Below, in pieces: positions 9,398 to 18,674 of a stretch of 64,000 nucleotides of DNA. Within the stretch, counting starts at the first letter, position 1, and each line of letters starts with the position of its first letter. Location of the stretch: positions 1,364,001-1,428,000 of the forward strand of contig NZ_BAABIS010000001.1 of the NCBI RefSeq assembly GCF_039542905.1. The letters run 5' to 3'. This stretch comes from Kitasatospora terrestris. GTDB taxonomy: Bacteria; Actinomycetota; Actinomycetes; Streptomycetales; Streptomycetaceae. A model generated the notes under the pieces. That model saw nothing but the letters and a program-made list of their open reading frames with translations, was not told the DNA's origin and did no database searches. Made by a program: the position numbers and the translations under genes.

Positions 9398-10102
9398 TCA
9401 TGCGGGGGCTCCGACTGCGCGGGCCGGGTTCGCGTCCGAGGCGGCGGTGCGGTCGTGCAGCACGCGGTAGGCGCGGAAGTAGACGAAGATCTGGGTGCCC
9501 CACGTGGCCAGCGCGGCGGTGTAGAAGACCGTGCGGTCGGCATCGTCGAACGGCAGCGGGAAGAAGTCGTAGAGGAGCGCGATGGTGGTCCCGGCGGCCG
9601 TGGCCAGTGCCGTCCAGATCGCCGGCCGCCGCGCGCCCGCCTGCCACAGCCGCTTGACGAAGTACCCGAGGAAGACCGCCGTGAGGAGGTTGACGACGAC
9701 GTAGAACACGGCGACCCAGAATGCGGCACGGTCGGTGTGCAGGTCCGCGCCGTGGAACGGCCGCAGGAACAGGCCGGCCACGGCCGCGGCTGCGAACACG
9801 GCGATGTCGACGCCCCGGCTCGGCCGGTAGCGGTGGGTGACCATCATCAGACCCATGATCAGGATGACCGTGATGCCGACGGACCTGGAGAAGGCGTCGA
9901 AGAAGTAGGCCACGTCGTACAGGACGCTGCCCGGGTCGGCGCCCAGCAGCGACCAGACCAGGAAGTTGCTGCCGGAGGTGGCGACCACCATCGTCTCGAG
10001 GCCGAGGAGGTAGTTGCCGTAGCGGCGGATGAAGGCCCAGCCGTAGAAGTAGCCGGCGAAGATCATCCACAGGTCGGCCAGCAGGAACAGCGCCACCTTC
10101 AT
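9398..10102 (-). CDS. unrecognised seven-helix membrane protein inside the catabolic operon
   Basis: A 234-residue integral membrane protein that I cannot place in a family with confidence. About seven hydrophobic segments are visible, starting directly at the N-terminus (VALFLLADLWMIFAGYFYGW) and ending before a short charged tail (RAYRVLHDRTAAS). Recurrent aromatic/charged features such as YDVAYFFDAFSRS, RPFHGADLHTD and YDFFPLPFDDAD lie between helices. The start at 10102 is chosen because GAGGGGGCG precedes it and the ATG overlaps the TGA of the amine oxidase (ATGA). The tight coupling on both sides (26 nt to the next gene) says it belongs to the pathway; roles could be substrate uptake, product export or a membrane-bound isomerase. 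It has no transporter signature that I recognise. Confidence 0.8.
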   Translation of the reverse strand: MKVALFLLADLWMIFAGYFYGWAFIRRYGNYLLGLETMVVATSGSNFLVWSLLGADPGSVLYDVAYFFDAFSRSVGITVILIMGLMMVTHRYRPSRGVDIAVFAAAAVAGLFLRPFHGADLHTDRAAFWVAVFYVVVNLLTAVFLGYFVKRLWQAGARRPAIWTALATAAGTTIALLYDFFPLPFDDADRTVFYTAALATWGTQIFVYFRAYRVLHDRTAASDANPARAVGAPA

Positions 10103-11493
10103 CTCGACGCCCCCTCGCGCACGTCGCGGGACAGGAGGGCGGCGACGTTCTCGGCGGTGCGCTGGCCCGTCAGGACCGCGCCGTTCATGGTGCCGGCCCA
10201 CTCGCCGGCGGTTTCGGTGCCGGCCCAGTGGATGCGCCCGTGGGGCTCGGTGAGCGCCTGGGCGTAGCTCACGGTCGCGTGGGGGCCGGCGACCGGGTGG
10301 GGGCCGCCCGGGGCGAACGGCTCCGCTCCCCAGCGGTGGTCCAGGTAGTCGATGGGGGTGCTGGCCTGCGGGCCGTAGAGGTCGACGAGTTGCTGGACGA
10401 CCAGGTCGCGTCGGGTTTCGGGGCCGAAGCCGTCGAAGACGCGGGGGTCGCAGAAGGTCATCAGGACGCCCGGCCCGGCAGGGGTGGGGGACACGTCGAA
10501 GGTGATGAACACGGTCCCGGTGTCGGTGACCGCCTCACCGGAGCAGCCGTCGGCCCGCCAGAAGGGCTTGTCGTAGGCCACGAAGGCCTTGCTGAGGACG
10601 CCCATGCGCCAGGTCCGGGTGAGCCCCGCGGCCCGCTCGGGCAGGGCGGGTTCGAACGCGATGGTGGCGCGGTGCGCCGGGGCGGCCGTGACGATCGCGT
10701 ACCCGGCGCGGATCTCGCCGGAGTCGGTGTGGACGGTGACGCCGTTGCCGTCCTGCGTGATGCGGCGCACCGGTGTCTCCAGGCGCACGCGGTCGCCGAG
10801 GTGCTCCGCGACCCGCTTGGCGATCTCCTGGGTGGTTTCGACGAACCGGTACTCGTTCGCTCCGTCCTCGACGTCCAGCATGTGGTCGAGCCCGCCCGCC
10901 GCGCGGATGTAGCGCAGGACGTGCAGGAGGGAGACGTCGCCCGGGGTGCAGCCCCACTGCACCTTGCTGACGATGGTCATCAGCGCCCGGGTGCTAGGCA
11001 GCGCGTTCTTCCGGTCGAGCCACTCGCCGAACGAGACGGCGTCGAGACGGCCCGCCCCGGGCGTCTCCCACGGGGCGCTCACGTCGACGGTCGCGACCAG
11101 CTTGTTCAGCGCCGCCTGCATGCGGGCCATGTCCACCAGGGTCGCGGGGGAGACCCTGGGAATGGTGCCGCTGTAGGTGCGGCGCCGGCCTGCCAACCAC
11201 AGCACGTTGCGCCCCTGGGCGAACTGTTCGGTCGTGGTGCACCCCATCCGGTGCGCGAGGTCCCGGATGGCGGTGTGCTGTCGTGACACCCACGTCGCTC
11301 CGAGGTCGACCTTCACGCCTGCCACCTCGCCGGAGAACGATCGGCCGCCGACCCGGTCGCGGGCTTCCACGACCAGGACCGAGCGGCCCTCGCTCGTCAG
11401 CCGTTCGGCGGCGCTCAGGCCGGCGAAACCGGCGCCGACGACCACGACGTCGACCGTGGCGTCCCGGGAGTCGCGCTCAAGAGATGCGGACAT
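10099..11493 (-). CDS. flavin-containing amine oxidase (MAO/putrescine oxidase type)
   Basis: FAD-dependent amine oxidase of 464 residues: amine plus O2 plus water gives aldehyde, ammonia or amine, and H2O2. The N-terminal Rossmann motif VVVVGAGFAGLSAAERL, the following ARDRVGGRS segment and the C-terminal FAD-closing motif HWAGTETAGEWAGTMNGAVLTGQR are the standard monoamine/putrescine oxidase landmarks. No signal peptide is seen, so it is cytosolic and should work on an imported amine. The start has an excellent AAGGAGGAAACC leader. It overlaps the upstream hydrolase by 17 bases and the downstream membrane-protein gene by four. This enzyme, the DAO-type oxidase and the aminotransferase together make a nitrogen-containing substrate likely. 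Confidence 0.9.
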   Translation of the reverse strand: MSASLERDSRDATVDVVVVGAGFAGLSAAERLTSEGRSVLVVEARDRVGGRSFSGEVAGVKVDLGATWVSRQHTAIRDLAHRMGCTTTEQFAQGRNVLWLAGRRRTYSGTIPRVSPATLVDMARMQAALNKLVATVDVSAPWETPGAGRLDAVSFGEWLDRKNALPSTRALMTIVSKVQWGCTPGDVSLLHVLRYIRAAGGLDHMLDVEDGANEYRFVETTQEIAKRVAEHLGDRVRLETPVRRITQDGNGVTVHTDSGEIRAGYAIVTAAPAHRATIAFEPALPERAAGLTRTWRMGVLSKAFVAYDKPFWRADGCSGEAVTDTGTVFITFDVSPTPAGPGVLMTFCDPRVFDGFGPETRRDLVVQQLVDLYGPQASTPIDYLDHRWGAEPFAPGGPHPVAGPHATVSYAQALTEPHGRIHWAGTETAGEWAGTMNGAVLTGQRTAENVAALLSRDVREGASR

Positions 11494-12412
11494 GGTTTCC
11501 TCCTTCGCCCACGCGGGCCGCGTGCTGCGAGATGTACTGGGTGATGGGGCCGACGAGGGCCTCGGGGACGTGGTGTCCCATGCCGGGGATGACCACGTGC
11601 TGGGCCGAGCGGATCGCCTTCACGGTTGCGGTGCCGCCGCTCGGGTCGACCAGCAGGTCCCGGTCACCGTTGATGACCAGCGTCGGTGCGGTGATCCTGC
11701 TCAACTGGGCCGTCCGGTCCCCGGAGCGCTGGATCGCCTGGACCTGGCGCGCCACGCCGGCCGCGGGGTCACCGGCGCTGCGGTCCCAGCCACGGGCCGC
11801 GACGGCCGCCTCGGCCGCGTCGTCGATGGGGTACCCCCGTCCCGCGATGTGCCGGGTGATCCGCAGGTGGGCCCGGACCGCGTCGGTCCTGTTCCGGGCC
11901 GGCGGGGCGGCGAGCAGCCGGATCGTCGAGAGCGCCGGCTGTCCGACCTTCTTCGCCCCGGTGGTCGAGTAGAGGGACGTCAGCGACAGCACGCGCTCGG
12001 GCGCCGTGGCCGCGACGGTCTGCGCGATCATCCCGCCCATCGACCGCCCGACCAGGTGGGCCCGGGCGATCCCGAGGTGGTCGAGGACGCCGACGGCGTC
12101 CTGGGCCATGTCGGCCAGCGTGTAGGCGTCGCCGCGCGGGCGGGCGACGATCTGCCGCCAGAGGGCGGGAGGCGGTGCGGTGACGAACGTCGACTGGCCG
12201 ACGTCGCGGTTGTCGATCGCCACGACCCGGAAGCCGCGGGCGACGAGGGCGGCGAAGAACGGTTCGGTCCAGAAGGTGAGGTCCTCGCCCATGCCGGCGA
12301 CGAGCAGGACGGCGGGGTCGGTCCGGTCGCCGTGGTCGCGGAAGCAGATCGTCAGCCCGGAGGGCAGGGCCGCGTACTGGTCGGCGGCCGCCGCGCCGCT
12401 GGAGTCAGGCAC
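11477..12412 (-). CDS. alpha/beta-fold hydrolase, probable esterase partner of the BVMO
   Basis: Alpha/beta hydrolase of 311 residues. The nucleophile elbow is GRSMGGMIAQT (Ser near residue 124), the oxyanion/HG-type motif is VAGMGEDLTFW, the acid probably lies in NGDRDLLV, and the histidine in PGMGHHVPEAL. The GTG at 12412 is chosen as start: it overlaps the TGA of the monooxygenase gene by eight bases and has a G-rich leader; a longer reading frame upstream lies inside the monooxygenase gene and looks non-native. A Baeyer-Villiger monooxygenase followed directly by a hydrolase is a classic ketone-to-ester-to-acid-plus-alcohol pair, so ester or lactone hydrolysis is the best guess. Confidence 0.85.
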   Translation of the reverse strand: MPDSSGAAAADQYAALPSGLTICFRDHGDRTDPAVLLVAGMGEDLTFWTEPFFAALVARGFRVVAIDNRDVGQSTFVTAPPPALWRQIVARPRGDAYTLADMAQDAVGVLDHLGIARAHLVGRSMGGMIAQTVAATAPERVLSLTSLYSTTGAKKVGQPALSTIRLLAAPPARNRTDAVRAHLRITRHIAGRGYPIDDAAEAAVAARGWDRSAGDPAAGVARQVQAIQRSGDRTAQLSRITAPTLVINGDRDLLVDPSGGTATVKAIRSAQHVVIPGMGHHVPEALVGPITQYISQHAARVGEGGNHVRIS

Positions 12413-13940
12413 GGGTCGCTCGCCCCCCGCCGGACGGGTGCGCGACCCAGCGGGCGCTGCCGAACACGAGGTTGTCGTCGGCGACCGGTCCACGCAGCGC
12501 CTTGGCGTCCTCGGGGTAGGACAACGCCATCCGCCAGGGCTTCTCGAGGCCCTGCTTGGGGAGCGTGCTCTCGGCGCGCTTGGCGTAGCCGGCCTTCAGG
12601 TCCATCACCGGCCTGCGTTCCATCCCGGGTTGGGCGACCGGGACCACCCGGTCGTACCCGTGGGCGTCCATGTGCCGGACGAGGTCGATGAAGTAACGGC
12701 ACATCAGGCTCACCTTGAGCGTCCACGACGACGTGGTGTAGCCGATCGCCATCGCCCAGTTGGGGATCCCGCTCAGCAGCATCCCGCGGTAGCAGACCGC
12801 GTCCGCGAGGTCGACCTCGCGGCCGTCGACCACGATCGGCATGCCGCCGAAGAGCTGCAGGTTCAGCCCCGTCGCGGTGACGACGACGTCGGCTTCCAGT
12901 TCCTCGCCCGAGCCGAGCACGACGCCGCGCCTGCTGAACCGCGTGATCGTGTCGGTGACGACGCTCGCGTGACCGTTCTTGATCGCGTCGAAGAAGTCGC
13001 CGTCCGGGGCCAGGCACAGCCGCTGGTCCCACGGGTCGTAGGGCGGGTTGAAGTGCTTGTCGACGTCGAACCCCTTGGGCAGCCGCTTGCGGTTCTCGTG
13101 CCGGATCAGCCGCCGCCCGGCCTTCGGGAACGTGCGCAGTCCCTTGACGACCGCGCGGTCGAGCCAGATGTTCTTGAACCGCGTCGCGGCGTACCCGCGT
13201 TCCTCTCCGAGCACCTTGGTGAGCGCCAGGGCGAGCTTGTCGACGCGCGGCAGGGCCAGCACGTACGTCGGGGTCCGCTGCAGCATCGTCACGTGCCGGG
13301 CGGCGCCCGGCCCGGTGGCCATCGACGGCACCAGGGTGATCGCGGTCGCGCCGCTGCCGATGACGACGACCTTCTTGCCGCTGTAGTCCAGGTCCTCGGG
13401 CCAGTGCTGGGGGTGGACGACCGCGCCCTCGAAGTCCTCCTGTCCGGGGAAACGGGGAGAGAAGCCCTCGTCGTACCGGTAGTAACCGGTGGCCGCGAAC
13501 ACCCATCCGGCGCGGACGGTCCTCGTCGTGCTCGGCCCGCCGGCGGGGTCGGCCACCTCCACCGTGAGGGTCCACCGGCGGTCGAGCGAGGACCATTCGG
13601 CCCGGACGACCCGGTGGCGCAACCTGATGAGGCGCTCCAGGCCGTTCTCCTCGGCCGTCTCCCGGAGGTAGTCGCGGATCAGCGGCGCGTCGGCGATCGC
13701 CGCTTCGTGGCGCCACGGCTTGAACGCGTAGCCGAAGGTGTGGAGATCGGAGTCCGAGCGGATGCCCGGATAGCGGAAGAGGTCCCAGGTGCCGCCGATG
13801 TTGTCGCGGCCCTCGAGTACGAGCAGGGACTTGCCGGGGAGTTCCCGGCTGAAGTAGCTGGCCGCACCGATTCCGGAGATGCCCGCTCCGATGATGACCA
13901 CGTCGAACTCCTCGACGGTGTCGAGCACCTTGGTTGTCAT
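12405..13940 (-). CDS. flavin-containing Baeyer-Villiger-type monooxygenase, first gene of the minus operon
   Basis: Class B flavoprotein monooxygenase of 511 residues that inserts oxygen next to a ketone carbonyl using FAD and NADPH. Two Rossmann motifs are visible (VVIIGAGISGIGAASYF near residue 12 and KVVVIGSGATAITL near residue 190). The BVMO fingerprint FxGxxxHxxxWP is exact (FEGAVVHPQHWP, about residue 167). The segment GGTWDLFRYPGIRSDSD is typical of the group that includes EthA-like and long-chain ketone enzymes. GAGGAA precedes the ATG at 13940; a longer frame to 14090 runs through the promoter region and is rejected. It leads the nine-gene operon and is divergent from the permease operon, with a shared regulatory region of 234 bp. 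Confidence 0.9.
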   Translation of the reverse strand: MTTKVLDTVEEFDVVIIGAGISGIGAASYFSRELPGKSLLVLEGRDNIGGTWDLFRYPGIRSDSDLHTFGYAFKPWRHEAAIADAPLIRDYLRETAEENGLERLIRLRHRVVRAEWSSLDRRWTLTVEVADPAGGPSTTRTVRAGWVFAATGYYRYDEGFSPRFPGQEDFEGAVVHPQHWPEDLDYSGKKVVVIGSGATAITLVPSMATGPGAARHVTMLQRTPTYVLALPRVDKLALALTKVLGEERGYAATRFKNIWLDRAVVKGLRTFPKAGRRLIRHENRKRLPKGFDVDKHFNPPYDPWDQRLCLAPDGDFFDAIKNGHASVVTDTITRFSRRGVVLGSGEELEADVVVTATGLNLQLFGGMPIVVDGREVDLADAVCYRGMLLSGIPNWAMAIGYTTSSWTLKVSLMCRYFIDLVRHMDAHGYDRVVPVAQPGMERRPVMDLKAGYAKRAESTLPKQGLEKPWRMALSYPEDAKALRGPVADDNLVFGSARWVAHPSGGGRATRA

Positions 13941-14174
13941 GGCGTTTCCTCGCTGTTCCCGGGGTCGTGACCTCACTGTCGCCAACCGTGGCCACGAGCG
14001 GGAACGACAGCGCGCACCCGTTTCGCACCGGGCCCGGTGCACCGTGCACAAGTCGGCCGAGCAGTGCCGAAAGCCTTGTGGCACCCCCACCTGCGTGATA
14101 GACGTTTGCGTCGTTTACCGCTACTAAACACCCCTGGCGAGCCCGTACCGGGCCGTCGGTCGAAAGGTGGCCAC
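13941..14174. promoter_or_regulatory. divergent regulatory region of the two catabolic operons with GTGCACCGG element
   Basis: The 234-bp region separates the start codons of the monooxygenase (minus) and permease (plus) operons. It holds a 16-bp perfect palindrome GCACCGGGCCCGGTGC (14025-14040) that overlaps a second palindrome, CGGTGCACCG (14035-14044). On the minus strand the order GTGCACCGGGC, GCGAA, CGGTGC is repeated upstream of the MFS gene near 23800 at about the same distance from the start. I infer a binding site for a pathway regulator, the PucR-like or XRE-cupin protein encoded nearby. No clear -35/-10 pair could be fixed. Confidence 0.55.
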
Positions 14175-15636
14175 ATGGCCGATCTCTTCGCCGGAGGGCA
14201 CGTCGACCCCCCTGGGGGCGCCGCAGGCCCGGCCGATCCACTGCACCGCGGACTCGGTGTCCCGCAGATCGTGTTCATGGTCGTTGCCGCGGCGGCGCCG
14301 CTCGGGATGGTGGCCGGTTCGGTGCCCGTCGCTTTCGCCGCGAGCGGCAGCCCCGCGATTCCACTGTTCTTCGTGCTGTCCACCGCGTTGCTGCTGGTCT
14401 TCGCCGTCGGCTTCACCTCGATGGCCCAGCGAGTGCGCAACGCCGGCGCCTTCTACGCCTACGTCCAGGCCGGGCTGGGCCGGATACCGGGCCTGTCGGC
14501 CGCGACCCTCGCGCTCTTCTCCTACACGCTGCTCCTCGTTGGGGTGAACGCCTACGTCGGCGTCGCGACGAGGAACGTCATCGAGCGGTGCACCGGCCTC
14601 GGCTCGCCGTGGTGGGTGTGGGCCCTGGTCTCGCTGGGGATCGTCGCCTTCCTCGGCTACCGCGACATCGAGCTGAGCGCCAGGGTCCTCGGCGTGGTGC
14701 TGGTGCTGGAATCGCTCCTGCTCCTGGTCATGGATTTCGGGATCGTGGGCCACGGCGGCGCCCACGGCCTGTCGGCGACGCCGCTGCTGCCCTCGACCCT
14801 GGGCACCGGCGCCCCGGGCCTCGGCATGATGTTCGCCTTCTTCGGGTTCATCGGCTTCGAGGCGACAGCCGTGTTCCGCGACGAAGCCAGGGCCCCTGAC
14901 GTCACGGTCCCGCGCGCGACGTACCTCGCGATCGCGGTGATCGGCGTCTTCTACGCGGCCACCGTCTGGGCGGTCGTGGTCGGGATCGGCGTCGACTCGG
15001 TGGCCGACGCCGCGAAGGCCGACCCCGAGGGCCTGGTCCTCGGGCTGGCGCGGCGCTACGTCGGCCCCCTCTGGTTCGACGTGATGCAAGTGCTCCTGAT
15101 CACCAGCCAGTTCGCCTGCGTGCTGGCCTTCCACAACGTGGTGACCCGCTACCAGTTGGCGCTGTCCAGAGCCGGCGCACTCCCGGCGCCGCTGGGCGTC
15201 GTTCACCCCCGGCACCGTGCCCCGTCGTCCTCCTCCGCGGTCGTTTCGGCGGCCGCGTTCGCCACCACCCTGGTCGTCATCGCTTCCCGCCTCGATCCGA
15301 TCGGGAACGTCTACGCCTGGTTCTCCGGCGCTTCCACCCTCGGCATCGTCGTGCTGATGGCGGCCACCAGTCTCGCGGTCATCGGATACTTCCGGCGCGT
15401 GGCGGAGCGGCGGTCCGCGTGGCGCACGATCGTCGCCCCGGTGCTGTCCTTCCTCGGCCTGGCGGGCCTGGTCTGCCTGGTCGTCGCCAACCTCCCGCTC
15501 CTCGTCGGCACCACCGAGGGCGCCTGGGTGATGGGCGGCCTCGTCGCCCTGTCGGCCGTGGCCGGCCTGGTGCAGGCACTCGTCCTGCGCACGTGTCACC
15601 CCACCACCTACCAACGACTCGATGCGGGGGTCCCCC

Positions 15637-15644
<8 letters not shown>
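14175..15644 (+). CDS. APC-family amino acid/amine permease
   Basis: Integral membrane transporter of 489 residues with about twelve hydrophobic helices in the amino acid-polyamine-organocation pattern. The first helix region reads GVPQIVFMVVAAAAPLGMVAG, with the small-residue break typical of the APC substrate site, and FGFIGFEATAVFRDEARAPDVTVPRA is the conserved helix 6 to loop segment. GAAAGGTGG stands five bases before the ATG at 14175. It is the first gene of the plus operon and its end overlaps the acyl-CoA dehydrogenase start (ATGAGTGA). As importer for the pathway it again points to an amino acid or amine substrate. Confidence 0.9.
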
Positions 15645-16818
<1,174 letters not shown>

Positions 16819-16822
16819 CCGG

Positions 16823-17893
16823 ATGAGCGACGACACGGCCGCCACCACCCCGCCCGGCACGCGGCTCACCGACGCCGAACTCACCCGACTGGCCACGGCG
16901 CTGCGCGGGAGGGGCACGACACCGGCCGGCCCCCTGCGGGCCGAACAGATCGCCGGAGGACGCTCCAACCTCACCTACCGGCTCACCGACGGTGCGTCGA
17001 CCTGGGTGCTGCGCACCCCGCCGCGCGCCGGACACACGCCGTCCGCCCACGACGTGGCGCGGGAGTTCACGGTCACCTCGGCCCTACTCCCGACCGAGGT
17101 GCCGGTGGCGCGGCCCGTACTGCTGGTGGAGGACCCGTCCGTGCTCGGCGTGCCGTTCACCGTCGTCGAGCACGTCCCCGCCCGGTCGCTCCGTCTCGCC
17201 ACCGAACTGGCGCCGCTCGGCGACGCGGAGGTCGACGACGTCGTCACCCGGCTGATCGAGGTGCTCGCCGCCCTGCACCGGGTCGACCACGTCGCGGTCG
17301 GACTGGAACGGTTCGGCCGCCCGGACGCCTACGCCGAGCGGCAGCTCAGACGGTGGGCCGGCCAGTGGACGCTGGTCGGGGCGCCCGGGCTGGCCGCGAC
17401 CGGCGAGCGGGTCGCGGAGCTGCTGCGCGCACGCCTGCCGGCCCAGCACCACGTCTCGGTCGTGCACGGCGACTACCGCCTCGACAACACCCTGGTCCGC
17501 CTCGGCCGCGCGACCGGCAGGGCCGAGATCGCCGCGGTCGTCGACTGGGAGCTGTCCACCATCGGCGACCCGGTGGCCGACGTCGCCCTGATGTGCGCCT
17601 ACCGCGACCAGGTCTTCGACCTCATCGTCGGCGCGCCCAGCTCCTGGACCAGCCCCCGGCTGCCCGAGGCGTCCGGCCTCGCGGAACGGTACGAGCGGGC
17701 CGGGGGCGTCCCGCTCCGCAACTGGGAGTTCCACCTCGCCCTGGCCTACTTCAAGATCGGCGTCATCGCCGCCGGCATCGCCCACCGCCACCGGGCGGGC
17801 GCCGGCGACGGCGACGCGGGCTACGCCGGTGCCGGCGAATCCGTCGCCCGCTACTTCGACCTCGCGCACGACGCACTGCAGGGGACGGCATGA
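16823..17893 (+). CDS. APH-fold kinase, putative 4-hydroxyacyl-CoA kinase (LvaA/ACAD10-kinase-like)
   Basis: Aminoglycoside-phosphotransferase-fold protein of 356 residues. The nucleotide-binding start AGGRSNLTYRL, the Brenner-type catalytic loop VVHGDYRLDNTLV (catalytic Asp about 217) and the metal-binding VVDWELSTIGDP (Asp about 241) are intact, so it should phosphorylate a small molecule. Members of this subgroup sit next to or are fused with acyl-CoA dehydrogenases. In Pseudomonas putida LvaA phosphorylates the 4-hydroxyl of 4-hydroxyvaleryl-CoA. Context here (ACAD four bases upstream, SDR overlapping by ATGA, CoA ligase downstream) fits that role rather than antibiotic resistance. No gene for an LvaB-like small partner was seen. 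Confidence 0.85.
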   Translation: MSDDTAATTPPGTRLTDAELTRLATALRGRGTTPAGPLRAEQIAGGRSNLTYRLTDGASTWVLRTPPRAGHTPSAHDVAREFTVTSALLPTEVPVARPVLLVEDPSVLGVPFTVVEHVPARSLRLATELAPLGDAEVDDVVTRLIEVLAALHRVDHVAVGLERFGRPDAYAERQLRRWAGQWTLVGAPGLAATGERVAELLRARLPAQHHVSVVHGDYRLDNTLVRLGRATGRAEIAAVVDWELSTIGDPVADVALMCAYRDQVFDLIVGAPSSWTSPRLPEASGLAERYERAGGVPLRNWEFHLALAYFKIGVIAAGIAHRHRAGAGDGDAGYAGAGESVARYFDLAHDALQGTA

Positions 17894-18639
17894 CGAACTC
17901 CTCCACCCGGACCGCACTGGTCACCGGCGCTTCCCGCGGCATCGGCCGGGGCATCGCCACCCGGCTCGCCCGGCACGGGTGGGGCCTGACGGTCACCGCC
18001 CGCAACGCCGACCACCTGACCGAACTCGCCGAGGAGCTGCGCACCGCCGGCGCGCCGCACGTCGCGCGGCTGGCCGTCGACCTCGCCGCCGACGACGCGG
18101 CCGACCGGCTCGCCGAGCTGCACCGGCACGCCTTCGGCGCGATGAGCGCCCTGGTCCTCAACGCCGGTGTCGGCACGGTCTCTCGCGCCGCCGACTTCCC
18201 GGCGCACCGGATGGCCAAGACCCTGCAGGTCAACCTGGTGACCTCGATGCGACTGACCCAGCGGGCACTGCCGCTGCTCCGCAAGGGCGCCGCCGCCGAC
18301 CCGCGGCACGGCGCCAGCATCATCGGGCTGTCGTCGATCACCGGTGTCCACGCCGACGCCGGCTACTCGGTCTACGGCGCCAGCAAGGCGGCCCTGCTGC
18401 GGTACCTGGAGGCCGTCCACCAGGAGGAGTCCGCGGTCGGCGTCCGGGCAACCTCGATCGCGCCGGGCTACGTCGCCACCGACATGACCTCGTGGATCGC
18501 GGACCGGGTGCCCGCCGCGTCGATGATCGCCGTCGAGGACGTGGTCGAGGTGGTCGACATGGTGCTGCGGCTGTCCCGCACCGCCGGTGTGGCACCGATC
18601 GTGATGACCCGAGCCGGGACCTCGGGATTCCAGGCCTGA
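17890..18639 (+). CDS. short-chain dehydrogenase/reductase (LvaD-like by position)
   Basis: Classical SDR of 249 residues. The cofactor motif TGASRGIGRGI is at residues 12-22, NAG lies in LVLNAGVGTVSR, the catalytic serine in IGLSSITG and the YxxxK pair in VYGASKAAL (Y162, K166). It should interconvert a keto and a hydroxy group; in the proposed pathway it would reduce a 4-oxoacyl-CoA to the 4-hydroxyacyl-CoA used by the kinase. ATG overlaps the kinase stop (ATGA), indicating coupled translation. The C-terminal half (APGYVATDMTSW) is normal for the family. The precise substrate is inferred from neighbours only. Confidence 0.88.
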   Translation: MTNSSTRTALVTGASRGIGRGIATRLARHGWGLTVTARNADHLTELAEELRTAGAPHVARLAVDLAADDAADRLAELHRHAFGAMSALVLNAGVGTVSRAADFPAHRMAKTLQVNLVTSMRLTQRALPLLRKGAAADPRHGASIIGLSSITGVHADAGYSVYGASKAALLRYLEAVHQEESAVGVRATSIAPGYVATDMTSWIADRVPAASMIAVEDVVEVVDMVLRLSRTAGVAPIVMTRAGTSGFQA

Positions 18640-18674
18640 GCCGCCCCCCACCGGATGAGGAAGGTACGTCGACG

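Noticed and set aside
16823..17893. Aminoglycoside resistance gene
   Set aside because: The fold is shared, but operon context (ACAD, SDR, CoA ligase) and ACAD10/11-type sequence argue for an acyl-CoA pathway kinase.
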